DNA of 10,389 nt from Myxococcales bacterium (lineage in GTDB: Bacteria > Myxococcota > Myxococcia > Myxococcales > Myxococcaceae), in assembly GCA_003153055.1 (NCBI GenBank), contig PMBV01000215.1:1-10389 (forward strand). The letters are read 5' to 3'. The translations under genes and the position numbers were made by a program. Below the pieces are notes generated by a model. It ran no database searches, was not told the origin of the DNA, and worked only from the letters and a program-made list of their open reading frames with translations. Positions 1 to 6,809 of the stretch are shown one piece after another (position 1 is the first letter of the stretch; each line of letters starts with the position of its first letter).

Positions 1-2
1 TC

Positions 3-1283
3 CTCGACCGCGACGAGAAGATGACGGTGACGGGAGCGCTGGTGGGCTCTCCGGCGCACATGGCCCCCGAGATCATCGAGGGTGAAGAGGCCGGCGCCTC
101 GGCCGACGTCTTCTCGCTGGGCACCATGCTGTACCTGTTCGCCACCGGCGCCCTGCCCTTCAGCGCCCCCAATACCACCGCGACCCTGAAGCGCATTCTC
201 GACGGCGTGTACGTCGACCCTCGGCAGACGGTGGCCACCGTGTCCGACGAGCTGGCGGAGATCATCGCCACGTGCCTCAAGCGCCAGCCCTCGGCGCGCT
301 ACGCAGATGCCGGCGAGCTCCGCGACGCGCTGGGGTCGATGTTGAAGAACGTGGGCATCGACCGGCCCATGGAGGAGCTCCCGGCCTTCTTTCTGGACCC
401 CAGGGGCTTCCGCAGGGCCCTGGTGCCCCGCATCACCCAAAGCGTGGTGACGCAGGCCGAGGCGCTCCTGAAGGACCACAAGATCGCGCGGTCGATGTCG
501 GCGCTCAACTACGCGTTGGCCCACGACCCCCACCACCCCCGGGCCATCGAGCTCCTCGACCAGATGCAGGCGCGCGGCCAGCGGGAGCGGCGAAACGTGC
601 GACTCAAGCGAGGCGCCCTCGGGCTGGGCCTCGGGTTCATCGTGCTCATGGCCGCCCTCGAGGGACTCGAGGTGGCGACCCGGCCGCCCGACTTCACACT
701 GCCGACGACCTTCGCGCCCACCGACGTCAGCCTCGGCCGCTTCGAGTGGCCCAAGCGACCCCCGGTGCCCGAGGCCGCTCCTCCCAAGGTGAGCCCGAGC
801 ACACCGCCTCAGCTCCGCCACGCTCCCGAGCTCCTCGACGCGGTGGTCGTGGTGCGGCCCTTCGGCTTCTTACAGGTCGATGGCGGGGCACGCTCCACTG
901 ACGCCTTGGCACGGCACAGCCTCAAGTTGACCGCCGGCCTCCACCGCTTCACCGTCACCTGCGACGCCTGCGACCCCAACGGACGAACGGTGGAGTGGTC
1001 GCTCACGGCCGGGCAAGAGGTGCCGCTCTTCGCCCCCTTGCTGGCTTCGCTGGTTTCCTTCGCGGGGTTCCCCGACGACGCGAAGGTGAGGGTCGGCGCC
1101 ATCGAGCGCACCGTGGGAGAAGCCAAGAAGACGCCCTTCCGCATCATCACCCCACCCGGGGGCTCGACCAAGATGCAGCACCAGGTGGAGTACGAGGTCA
1201 CCCAGGGCACGGCGGTGCTGGCCAAGGGCACCCGGTGGGTCGAACCAGGAAAGGCCACGCTCATCGACCGAGGAGCGCCTTGA
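3..1283 (+). CDS. Transmembrane serine/threonine protein kinase, C-terminal part (5' end outside window)
   Basis: Phosphorylates Ser/Thr on target proteins; the kinase domain is cytoplasmic and anchored in the inner membrane. The frame is open from base 3, so the N-lobe, the HRD loop and DFG lie upstream. Visible are the P+1/APE segment (GSPAHMAPE, bases 45-71), the subdomain IX Asp (ADVFSLG, about 102-122) and the subdomain XI Arg (R in PSARY, about 297-299). A cytoplasmic linker follows, with a TPR-like helical stretch (about 440-560), then a basic patch (RRNVRLKR) and one hydrophobic segment (about 612-660). The exterior part has a Pro-rich spacer (about 760-810) and a roughly 140-residue beta-rich domain reminiscent of PEGA-type domains, with a CDAC pair near 960-971 that could form a disulfide. 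The stop TGA (1281-1283) overlaps the TTG start of the next gene. The kinase call is firm. The PEGA-like assignment is inference, and the substrate is unknown; the FHA regulator two genes downstream is the obvious candidate. Confidence 0.93.
   Translation, partial: LDRDEKMTVTGALVGSPAHMAPEIIEGEEAGASADVFSLGTMLYLFATGALPFSAPNTTATLKRILDGVYVDPRQTVATVSDELAEIIATCLKRQPSARYADAGELRDALGSMLKNVGIDRPMEELPAFFLDPRGFRRALVPRITQSVVTQAEALLKDHKIARSMSALNYALAHDPHHPRAIELLDQMQARGQRERRNVRLKRGALGLGLGFIVLMAALEGLEVATRPPDFTLPTTFAPTDVSLGRFEWPKRPPVPEAAPPKVSPSTPPQLRHAPELLDAVVVVRPFGFLQVDGGARSTDALARHSLKLTAGLHRFTVTCDACDPNGRTVEWSLTAGQEVPLFAPLLASLVSFAGFPDDAKVRVGAIERTVGEAKKTPFRIITPPGGSTKMQHQVEYEVTQGTAVLAKGTRWVEPGKATLIDRGAP
1271..1275 (+). 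promoter_or_regulatory. Ribosome binding site deciding a TTG start
   Basis: AGGAG sits 4 nt before TTG at 1280-1282. The frame is open far upstream, back to an ATG at 995, but that extension would run through the kinase gene. The TTG start directly yields a signal peptide (MSRLAFALTLALSAATQAQ) and a TTGA stop/start overlap, so it is preferred. Confidence 0.6.
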
Positions 1284-2215
1284 GCCGATTGGCGTTCGCC
1301 CTCACCCTGGCGCTGTCGGCGGCCACACAGGCCCAGATCTCCCCCGAGCGGGAGGTGGAGCTGTGCCAGAAGTCGTACGATCTCGGAAAGTTCGGCGAGG
1401 CGCTCGATCGGGCCCAGAACGCCATCGGGCTGTCGAACTTCAGCGCCGAACAACGGCGCACGCTGCACACCATCGCCGGGCTGTCGGCCTTCAACCTCGG
1501 CGATCAACGGACCGCCAAGGCCCACTTCCTCCAGCTGCTCCAGCTCGACCCCGACCACCAGCTCGATCCGTTCGCCGTCGTTCCGCTGGCGATCAAGGCG
1601 TTCGAGCACGTGCGCAAGGAGAACGCCGAGGCGCTCAACCTGGTGCGACAGCAGCTCGCCCTCAAGCTCGAGCAGCAGCGAGTGGAGAAGGAAGAGACCG
1701 AGCGGAAGAAGCGGGAAGAGGAGGAGCGGCGCCAGCGCCTCGACGAGCTCACCCGCACGGTGACGATTCGCACCGTCGAGAAGCGGCCGGTGTGGGTCAA
1801 CTTCCTCCCCTTCGGGGTCGGCCAGTTTCAGCAAGGGAGAATCGGCCCGGGCGTCGGGTTCGCCATCTCCGAGGCACTGCTCGCAGTGACGAGCATCATC
1901 TCGTACTTCGCCATCGCCTCCCTCACGAAGGAGTTCGAAGTGAAGGTCTCGAACTCACAGGGGACCTACACCTGGACGGGTTGGGGCATTCCTCCAGCGC
2001 GCCTGGGCGAGGCGGAGATGTGGACGACGCTCAAGTTCTCCACCGGCATCGCGTTCTACGCGCTGTGGGTCTTCGGCGCGGGCGAGGCGCTCCTGCGCCA
2101 TCAGTCCGAGGTCGTCACCGAGACCAAACAGCCCATTCAGGTGGCCCCCGGCGCCACGCTCAAGCTCTCTCCACTCCCCGGCGGCCTCGGCGCCGGGCTC
2201 ACCGTGACCTTCTAG
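1280..2215 (+). CDS. Exported TPR/coiled-coil protein with two C-terminal membrane segments
   Basis: 311 aa from a TTG start. Residues 1-19 look like a signal peptide ending TQAQ. Residues 24-112 are TPR-like helical pairs (EVELCQKSYDLGKFGEALDRA, then AGLSAFNLGDQRTAKAHF). Residues 112-160 are highly charged and probably coiled coil (long Glu/Lys/Arg runs). After the conserved-looking FLPFGVGQFQQG (175-186) come two hydrophobic segments, about 189-214 and 252-271, separated by a roughly 37-residue loop. The C-terminal stretch is Gly/Pro/Leu-rich and ends in TVTF. I recognise the architecture as a kind common in myxobacterial genomes but know no assigned function. Its place between a transmembrane kinase and an FHA regulator suggests a periplasmic or membrane scaffold for that pathway, which is inference. 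It is tightly coupled to the kinase gene by a 4-nt overlap, with 15 nt to the next gene. Confidence 0.85.
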   Translation: MSRLAFALTLALSAATQAQISPEREVELCQKSYDLGKFGEALDRAQNAIGLSNFSAEQRRTLHTIAGLSAFNLGDQRTAKAHFLQLLQLDPDHQLDPFAVVPLAIKAFEHVRKENAEALNLVRQQLALKLEQQRVEKEETERKKREEEERRQRLDELTRTVTIRTVEKRPVWVNFLPFGVGQFQQGRIGPGVGFAISEALLAVTSIISYFAIASLTKEFEVKVSNSQGTYTWTGWGIPPARLGEAEMWTTLKFSTGIAFYALWVFGAGEALLRHQSEVVTETKQPIQVAPGATLKLSPLPGGLGAGLTVTF

Positions 2216-2218
2216 GAC

Positions 2219-2223
2219 GAGGA
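2219..2223 (+). promoter_or_regulatory. Ribosome binding site of the sigma-54 regulator gene
   Basis: GAGGA sits 7 nt before ATG at 2231, directly after the TAG stop (2213-2215) of the TPR gene. This supports ATG 2231 as the start. Confidence 0.6.
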
Positions 2224-2230
2224 TCGTGAC

Positions 2231-4102
2231 ATGCCCGGCCTGACCATCAAGACGCCCGACGGAAAGACCCGCTCGGTCACCCTGCTCAAGCGCATCACCA
2301 GCGTCGGGAGGGGCGCCGACAACGACGTCGTGCTCGACGACTCCCGGGTGCCCGAGACGGCCTTCGCGGTGCTCTTCGACGGGGCCTCCTACCGGGTCGG
2401 TGGCGAGCATGACTTCATGGTCAACGGGCGAACCGTGAGCCAGCGGACGCTCCAGTCGAACGACGTGGTGCGCATCGGTGACACCGAGCTCACCTTCACC
2501 GCGTCAGACACGCCCATGGCCCAACCGGCGCTGGTGACCAAGGAAGACCCGGCCGACTACGACGCCTCGACCCTCGAGCAGCCGGGCGTACCCGGTCGCG
2601 AGCTGGCGGCCCTCAAGCGCCTCACGGCCTTCTCCGAGCACCTGCTCGCCAGCCACGACATCGATCGACTCCTCGAGACCCTCATCGACGAGTCCGTCGA
2701 GGTGACCCGGGCCGACAAGGGCTTCTTGATTCTCATGGAGTCGAACCAGCTGCGCATCAAGGCGGCTCGCAACGTGTCCCGAGAGACCATCGAGGACGCC
2801 ATCGAGCGGGTGTCCGACTCCATCGTGGCCAAGGTGGTGAAGCAGCAGAAGGCGCTGATCATCGCCGATGCGCTGGCCGACCCCGAGTTCCACGCCTCCG
2901 ACTCGGTGGTGAACCTGAAGCTCTCGTCGGTGATGTGCGCGCCGCTGATGCACAAGGGCGACCTCTTCGGCGTCATCTACCTGGGCAACGATCGCCTGGT
3001 GAACCGCTTCGATCAGAAAGCCCTCGACACGCTCACCATCTTCGCGGCCCAGGCCTCGCTCCTGGTGCAGAACGCCCTCTTGGTCAACGAGCTCAAGCTC
3101 GAGAACGTGAGCCTCAAGACCCGCCTCGAGCAGCACGCCTACGGAGACATCATCGGGGCCTGCCAGGGCATGCGCGACGTCTACCGGCGCATCGACAAGA
3201 TCGCCCCCACCGACATCTCGGTGCTGGTCATCGGAGAGACGGGCACCGGCAAGGAGCTCATCGCCAAGGAGATCCACCGGCACAGCCCTCGCGTGAAGGG
3301 GCCGTTCATCTCCATCAACTGCGGCGCGATCCCCGAGAACCTCCTCGAGAGCGAGCTGTTCGGGCACGTGAAGGGCGCCTTCACCGGAGCGGTGGCCACC
3401 AAGCAGGGCCGGTTCCAGGCGGCCATCGGCGGCACCCTCTTCCTCGATGAGCTGGGCGAGATGCCGGTTCAGTTGCAGGTCAAGCTCCTCCGGGCCCTGC
3501 AAGAGAAGGTCGTCTACAAGGTGGGCGACAACCGCCCCGAGCCGGTCGACATTCGCATCGTCGCGGCCACCAACAAGAACCTCGAGGACGAGGTGAAGAA
3601 GGGCACCTTCCGAGAAGATCTCTACTTCCGGATCAACGTGGTGACGCTGAAGCTCCCACCCCTGCGCGAGCGGGGCGAGGACCTGGCCGTGCTGGCGCGC
3701 TTCTTCCTCAACGCCTACTCGAGGGAGTTCAATTCGAAGGCCCGGGGGTTCACGCCCTCCTCGATGGTGGCGATGAAGAAGTTTCCCTGGCCGGGCAACA
3801 TTCGCGAGCTCGAGAACCGCATCAAGAAGGCCGCGGTGCTGGCCGACAAGGCGTTGCTCAGCCCTGACGATCTCGACCTGCGGTCCGAGAACCTGCCCCC
3901 GATTCTCCCCCTGGCCCAGGCGAAGGAGGAATTCCAGAAGCGGTACATCAACGAGGTGCTCGACCGGAACAACGGCAATCGAACCAAGACGGCCAAGGAC
4001 CTCGGAGTCGACCCGAGGACGGTCTTCCGTCACCTCGAGAAGCTCGAGAGTGAAAAAGGTGGGGGTACCCTGCCATCGGAGACAGAGTTCGAGGGAGTTT
4101 GA
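2231..4102 (+). CDS. FHA-GAF sigma-54-dependent transcriptional activator (enhancer-binding protein)
   Basis: 623 aa. A cytoplasmic DNA-binding ATPase that remodels sigma-54 RNA polymerase at -24/-12 promoters. Domain order: FHA, residues about 20-92 (SVGRGADNDV at 24-33, VNGRTV at 64-69); GAF, about 126-285; AAA+, about 304-535; Fis-type helix-turn-helix, about 562-606. The AAA+ motifs are complete: Walker A GETGTGKE (335-342), the sigma-54 contact loop GAFTGA (382-387), Walker B GGTLFLDELGE (400-410), sensor I ATNKNL (446-451), Arg-finger region FREDLYFRINV (460-470) and WPGNIREL (520-527). The HTH contains NRTKTAKDLGVDPRTVFRHL (583-602). There is no receiver domain, so control should come through FHA (phosphothreonine) and GAF (small ligand or protein contact). 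The FHA lacks the canonical Ser/His of the phosphopeptide pocket: the segment reads VPETAFAV at 40-47. Its place after a Ser/Thr kinase fits a kinase-to-promoter pathway. Function by family is firm; the partner and targets are inferred. Confidence 0.95.
   Translation: MPGLTIKTPDGKTRSVTLLKRITSVGRGADNDVVLDDSRVPETAFAVLFDGASYRVGGEHDFMVNGRTVSQRTLQSNDVVRIGDTELTFTASDTPMAQPALVTKEDPADYDASTLEQPGVPGRELAALKRLTAFSEHLLASHDIDRLLETLIDESVEVTRADKGFLILMESNQLRIKAARNVSRETIEDAIERVSDSIVAKVVKQQKALIIADALADPEFHASDSVVNLKLSSVMCAPLMHKGDLFGVIYLGNDRLVNRFDQKALDTLTIFAAQASLLVQNALLVNELKLENVSLKTRLEQHAYGDIIGACQGMRDVYRRIDKIAPTDISVLVIGETGTGKELIAKEIHRHSPRVKGPFISINCGAIPENLLESELFGHVKGAFTGAVATKQGRFQAAIGGTLFLDELGEMPVQLQVKLLRALQEKVVYKVGDNRPEPVDIRIVAATNKNLEDEVKKGTFREDLYFRINVVTLKLPPLRERGEDLAVLARFFLNAYSREFNSKARGFTPSSMVAMKKFPWPGNIRELENRIKKAAVLADKALLSPDDLDLRSENLPPILPLAQAKEEFQKRYINEVLDRNNGNRTKTAKDLGVDPRTVFRHLEKLESEKGGGTLPSETEFEGV
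4093..4097 (+). promoter_or_regulatory. Ribosome binding site deciding a GTG start
   Basis: GGGAG lies 7 nt before GTG 4105 but only 1 nt before the in-frame TTG 4099, which overlaps the regulator's TGA. Spacing favours GTG 4105 over TTG 4099. The two choices differ by two residues. Confidence 0.5.
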
Positions 4103-4104
4103 TC

Positions 4105-4683
4105 GTGGCTAACCCGTTCAAACCTCTGCAATTGGGGCCCCTGGCAAGGAGCTTGCTCTGCCTGACTGGCGCCCTGACTTCCCAGGGCTGCATCTTGCCG
4201 CAGACCGAGAACGTGATTCCCACGCTGCCGAACACGAACACCGCCCCGCGCATCGTCGCCCGCTCACCCCAAGACTTGATCGTCACGGCGTACGAGCCGC
4301 CCAACGGAGCGACGACCTGCACCGCCGCGACCGATTTCTCGGTCACCGTGGAGGACGACGACATCATCTCCTCGGACGGCGGCACGCGCTATCGCGACAC
4401 CCTCACCCCCCGGTGGTTCATCGACGGAGTGGGTCGGGAGGGAGACACCGTCCCCGGGACGCCGGTCGACCCCGGATCCTCCGCATCGCGTCTGATCGCG
4501 GCCCCGAACAACTTCCCCTCCAAGCTCGGATTCAAAGCCGACAGCAATCGGCATCTGGTCGAGGTGTACGTCACCGATGGGTCCTTCGGCGAGGACGTCC
4601 TCAAGCCCAAGCCGACGCTGGAGCAAGACCAGGCCTATGTCGCAACCCTCGCGTGGTTCGTGCAGATCGAGCGGTGTCAATGA
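4105..4683 (+). CDS. Small predicted lipoprotein, Ig-like beta-rich
   Basis: 192 aa from GTG 4105. The N-terminus has a basic and hydrophobic stretch (LARSLLCLTGALTSQGC) ending in Cys29, a weak lipobox (SQGC rather than LAGC), so lipidation is likely but not certain. The mature part has no domain I can name. Segments such as RWFIDG (103-108) and HLVEVYVTDGSF (150-161) look like edge and core strands of an Ig-like or PKD-like sandwich, with an acidic turn EDDDIISSDGG between. Cys72 and Cys191, near the two ends of the domain, could pair as a disulfide. It sits 2 nt after the regulator's stop and shares an ATGA with the next lipoprotein gene, so the two lipoproteins are probably made together and may interact. 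Likely an envelope protein; its function is unknown to me. Confidence 0.8.
   Translation: MANPFKPLQLGPLARSLLCLTGALTSQGCILPQTENVIPTLPNTNTAPRIVARSPQDLIVTAYEPPNGATTCTAATDFSVTVEDDDIISSDGGTRYRDTLTPRWFIDGVGREGDTVPGTPVDPGSSASRLIAAPNNFPSKLGFKADSNRHLVEVYVTDGSFGEDVLKPKPTLEQDQAYVATLAWFVQIERCQ
4141..4157 (+). promoter_or_regulatory. Candidate sigma-54 (-24/-12) promoter inside the lipoprotein gene
   Basis: The sequence CTGGCAAGgagcTTGCT matches the known sigma-54 consensus YTGGCACG-N4-TTGCW with one mismatch (A for C), and has the required 10 nt between the GG and GC pairs. Transcription would start near 4168, inside the signal-peptide codons of the small lipoprotein, so it would chiefly serve the larger lipoprotein gene at 4680. 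It lies about 40 nt after a gene for a sigma-54 activator. The match is seen; activity is inference, and it could be chance in coding sequence. Confidence 0.35.
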
Positions 4684-6326
4684 AGCGCGCCTGGGCCACC
4701 TTGGCCGGCATCTTGGCAAGCGCCAGCGCCTGCTCGACCTCGCTCACGGCTTCAGCCTTGAGCTGCACCTCGGATGACCAATGCGGCCCCACCGAGAGCT
4801 GCTTCCCGGAGGGGTGCACCGACCTGGGGCAAGACGTGGTGGTCGAGCTCACCGGAGATCCGCTGGCAGGCCAATACGCCCGTGACGTCTCCGTCACCAA
4901 GCTCGGCCCGATTCTCGACTTCCAGTTGGGGGCCCCGCTGGTCGTTCGAGGAGAGCTGTCGCGGGAGGGCTCGTCCCCCGCCTGGTATACCCAGCCGGTG
5001 CGGATCCAGGCGCTGGGGTCGAGCGACCTCATCCCCGGGGTGTGGCGCTCGTACGAGAAGCGCTTCGCCAACCCCGTGCGAGGCCTCTTCGAGATGAGCC
5101 TCGGCGCCGGCACCTTCGCGATGACGGCGACGGCCGATGACCTCTCGATTCCCCCCGCGCCCGACGCCGACGGCGGCGTTCAGGTCGCCCTGCCACGGCC
5201 GTTCGCCCACTTCACCTTTCCCTCGGCCGATGGGGCGCTCACGGTCTCCGGCCGGCTCATCGCGAGTCTCGACACCACCCAGGCGATCGCCCAGGAGCTC
5301 GCCATCACTCAGGCCGCCGTCGATCTGCAGGCCTTCTCGCCCGACACCAAGACCCAGCTGCCGCTGTCTCAGCGGTTCCCCGTGTCGTCCGGTCAGCCGG
5401 GGAGCAACGGCAACTTCATCATGACGCTGAGCCCCGCCGCCAAAGAGCTCAAGTCGGTCTTGTTCCGCGCCTCGCCTCGGTCCTCGGGTGCACCCGTGCC
5501 CTCCAAGGTCTTCGTGGTCGACACGCCCATCCCCAGCCCGCTCCGCCTCGAGTTGGGCAGCTTCTCCACGCTCGTCCGCGTTTCGGGAGTCGCGCAGGGG
5601 CCCGCAGGCGCCGCCATCGCCCAGGCGGCGGTGATCATCGGAGGCGTCGTGCCCGGTGGAGGCACCTTCACCAGCCAGATCGCCATCACCGACGCCGCTG
5701 GCGCCTTCACGCTCGAGACCTTGCCGGGCCAAGATGAGCTGTCACTCACCGTCTTGCCGCCGCCCACCAGCCCCTGGGCCATCGCGACCCGCCAGGTGCG
5801 GGTGACCGGGCCACTTGAGGGGCTGGTGGTGACCTGCGGTCTTCGCATCTTGGTCGGGGGCCGGGTCACGCGGCCAGACGGTCGGCCCGCGACAGGGACC
5901 AAGGTGAAGGCGAGCCCGGTGGGGACCAGCGCCTTCGATTCGCGCCTGCTCCCGCTCACCGACGCCGAGACGACGGTCGGCCAAGACGGCACCTACTGGC
6001 TGCCCCTCGATCAGTCGACCTGGCAGGTCACCTTCACCACGACTGACCTCCCTCTGACCACCCGCGCGATCTCGGCGAGCCCGACGTTCACCACTAATGG
6101 CTGGGTCTTCTTGCTCCCTCAACCGGAGGTGCAGCTGCGCGGGGGCCGGGTCGTCTCGGGGAACGTGGTGGTGCCCAACGGCTCGGCCTCGACCCCCGTG
6201 GCGTTCGCTGGAGTTCGCTTCTTTCGCGTCGCACCGGTGGAGGGCACCATCACCAGCGTGCTCCTCGGCTCGGCGGTGGCCGACGCCAACGGGCACTACT
6301 CAGTCGTGCTGCCCACCCGCCGCTGA
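4680..6326 (+). CDS. Lipoprotein with Cys-rich N-terminus and four carboxypeptidase-regulatory-like repeats
   Basis: 548 aa. ATG 4680 overlaps the previous TGA (ATGA); an in-frame GTG at 4674 is a less likely start. Residues 1-18 are a lipoprotein signal (KR, a hydrophobic stretch, then LASASAC with Cys18). A short Cys cluster follows (SCTSDDQCGPTESCFPEGC, 28-46), a C-x-D-x-x-C style motif common near the N-terminus of myxobacterial surface lipoproteins. A beta-rich region without a name fills about 50-185. Then come four repeats of a carboxypeptidase-regulatory-like/transthyretin-type beta-sandwich, at about 187-250, 298-359, 390-451 and 487-545. Their hallmark is V-x-G-x-V near the start and a D-x-x-G-x-[FY] near the end (TDAAGAFTLETLPG, VGQDGTYWLPL, ADANGHYSVVLP). 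Such domains usually mediate adhesion or structure. The protein ends right after the last repeat's final strand, and its last 27 nt overlap the opposing gene. Likely a cell-surface lipoprotein; ligand unknown. Confidence 0.85.
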   Translation: MKRAWATLAGILASASACSTSLTASALSCTSDDQCGPTESCFPEGCTDLGQDVVVELTGDPLAGQYARDVSVTKLGPILDFQLGAPLVVRGELSREGSSPAWYTQPVRIQALGSSDLIPGVWRSYEKRFANPVRGLFEMSLGAGTFAMTATADDLSIPPAPDADGGVQVALPRPFAHFTFPSADGALTVSGRLIASLDTTQAIAQELAITQAAVDLQAFSPDTKTQLPLSQRFPVSSGQPGSNGNFIMTLSPAAKELKSVLFRASPRSSGAPVPSKVFVVDTPIPSPLRLELGSFSTLVRVSGVAQGPAGAAIAQAAVIIGGVVPGGGTFTSQIAITDAAGAFTLETLPGQDELSLTVLPPPTSPWAIATRQVRVTGPLEGLVVTCGLRILVGGRVTRPDGRPATGTKVKASPVGTSAFDSRLLPLTDAETTVGQDGTYWLPLDQSTWQVTFTTTDLPLTTRAISASPTFTTNGWVFLLPQPEVQLRGGRVVSGNVVVPNGSASTPVAFAGVRFFRVAPVEGTITSVLLGSAVADANGHYSVVLPTRR

Positions 6327-6809
6327 GTCTGCCGCGGCGAGGCGGTCGAACAGCCGCTTGACTCGATCGACGTCGGCCCCGATGGCTCCAGAGAACTGCA
6401 CCGACTCGGTGGTGTAGAGGTTGACCAGGCCATCGAGGGCTCCGAACAGCGCCCTCAGGTCTCCTCGACCCGATCTCTCGAGGCCGCACCCGCTCTCCAG
6501 CCGCCGCTTGCGGGCAAGCCAGTCGATGCGGAACTCGAGGAAGCGGTGATCAGCCTGCGCAGCGCTCCCCGAGGTGTAGGCTCGCCGCTGGCCCTCGAGC
6601 TCGTCGAACATCGCCTGGCCGCCCTTGACGCACTGGGTGAAGGTGTAGATCTCTGGCCCAGCGTGCGCCGGGCCGGGGCTCATCTCGAGCACCGACTTGA
6701 ACACCGAGTAGATGATGAGGAGGCTGAAGCCCACCGAGAAGACGAGGTGGAACCCCAGGGCCCCCATCCGAAACGGGCGCCAGCGCGAGTCGCCGCGGCT
6801 GTCCGTCAT
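6300..6809 (-). CDS. Small single-pass membrane protein of unknown function
   Basis: 169 aa. ATG 6809 overlaps the TGA of the upstream coiled-coil/TPR gene (TCAT on the + strand, 6806-6809), with GGAG about 10 nt ahead. Residues 1-15 are polar and basic (a cytoplasmic tail), and 17-37 form one membrane helix (LGFHLVFSVGFSLLIIYSVF). The rest is probably extracytoplasmic and helical, with Cys60 and Cys108 and a basic stretch (RIDWLARKRRLES, 94-106). I do not recognise a family. The tight coupling to the TPR protein suggests a shared envelope complex, which is inference. A longer start at 6881 would be in frame but runs into the TPR gene. The 3' end overlaps the convergent lipoprotein gene by 27 nt. 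Confidence 0.75.
   Translation of the reverse strand: MTDSRGDSRWRPFRMGALGFHLVFSVGFSLLIIYSVFKSVLEMSPGPAHAGPEIYTFTQCVKGGQAMFDELEGQRRAYTSGSAAQADHRFLEFRIDWLARKRRLESGCGLERSGRGDLRALFGALDGLVNLYTTESVQFSGAIGADVDRVKRLFDRLAAADSAAGGQHD

Noticed and set aside
905..920. TTGGCACGGCACAGCC as a sigma-54 promoter
   Set aside because: The GG-to-GC spacing is 9 nt instead of 10, the TT is absent, and it lies within the kinase gene.
995..1279. N-terminal extension of the TPR protein from ATG 995
   Set aside because: Runs wholly inside the kinase gene and lacks a signal peptide; the TTG at 1280 has a ribosome site and gives a clear signal peptide.
809..1834. A 341-codon open frame on the - strand across the kinase/TPR junction
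   Set aside because: Leu/Glu-rich antisense shadow with no recognisable motif, overlapping two well supported genes.
2504..4033. A 509-codon open frame on the - strand opposite the sigma-54 regulator
   Set aside because: It mirrors the strong GC-third-position bias of the real gene, has a low-complexity Leu/Glu/His/Val composition, shows no domain, and covers a gene whose motifs are all intact.
6318..6339. Possible hairpin (CGCCGC / GCGGCG, 10-nt loop) at the convergent junction
   Set aside because: Only 6 bp with no T-run on either side; such stems are common by chance at this GC content.
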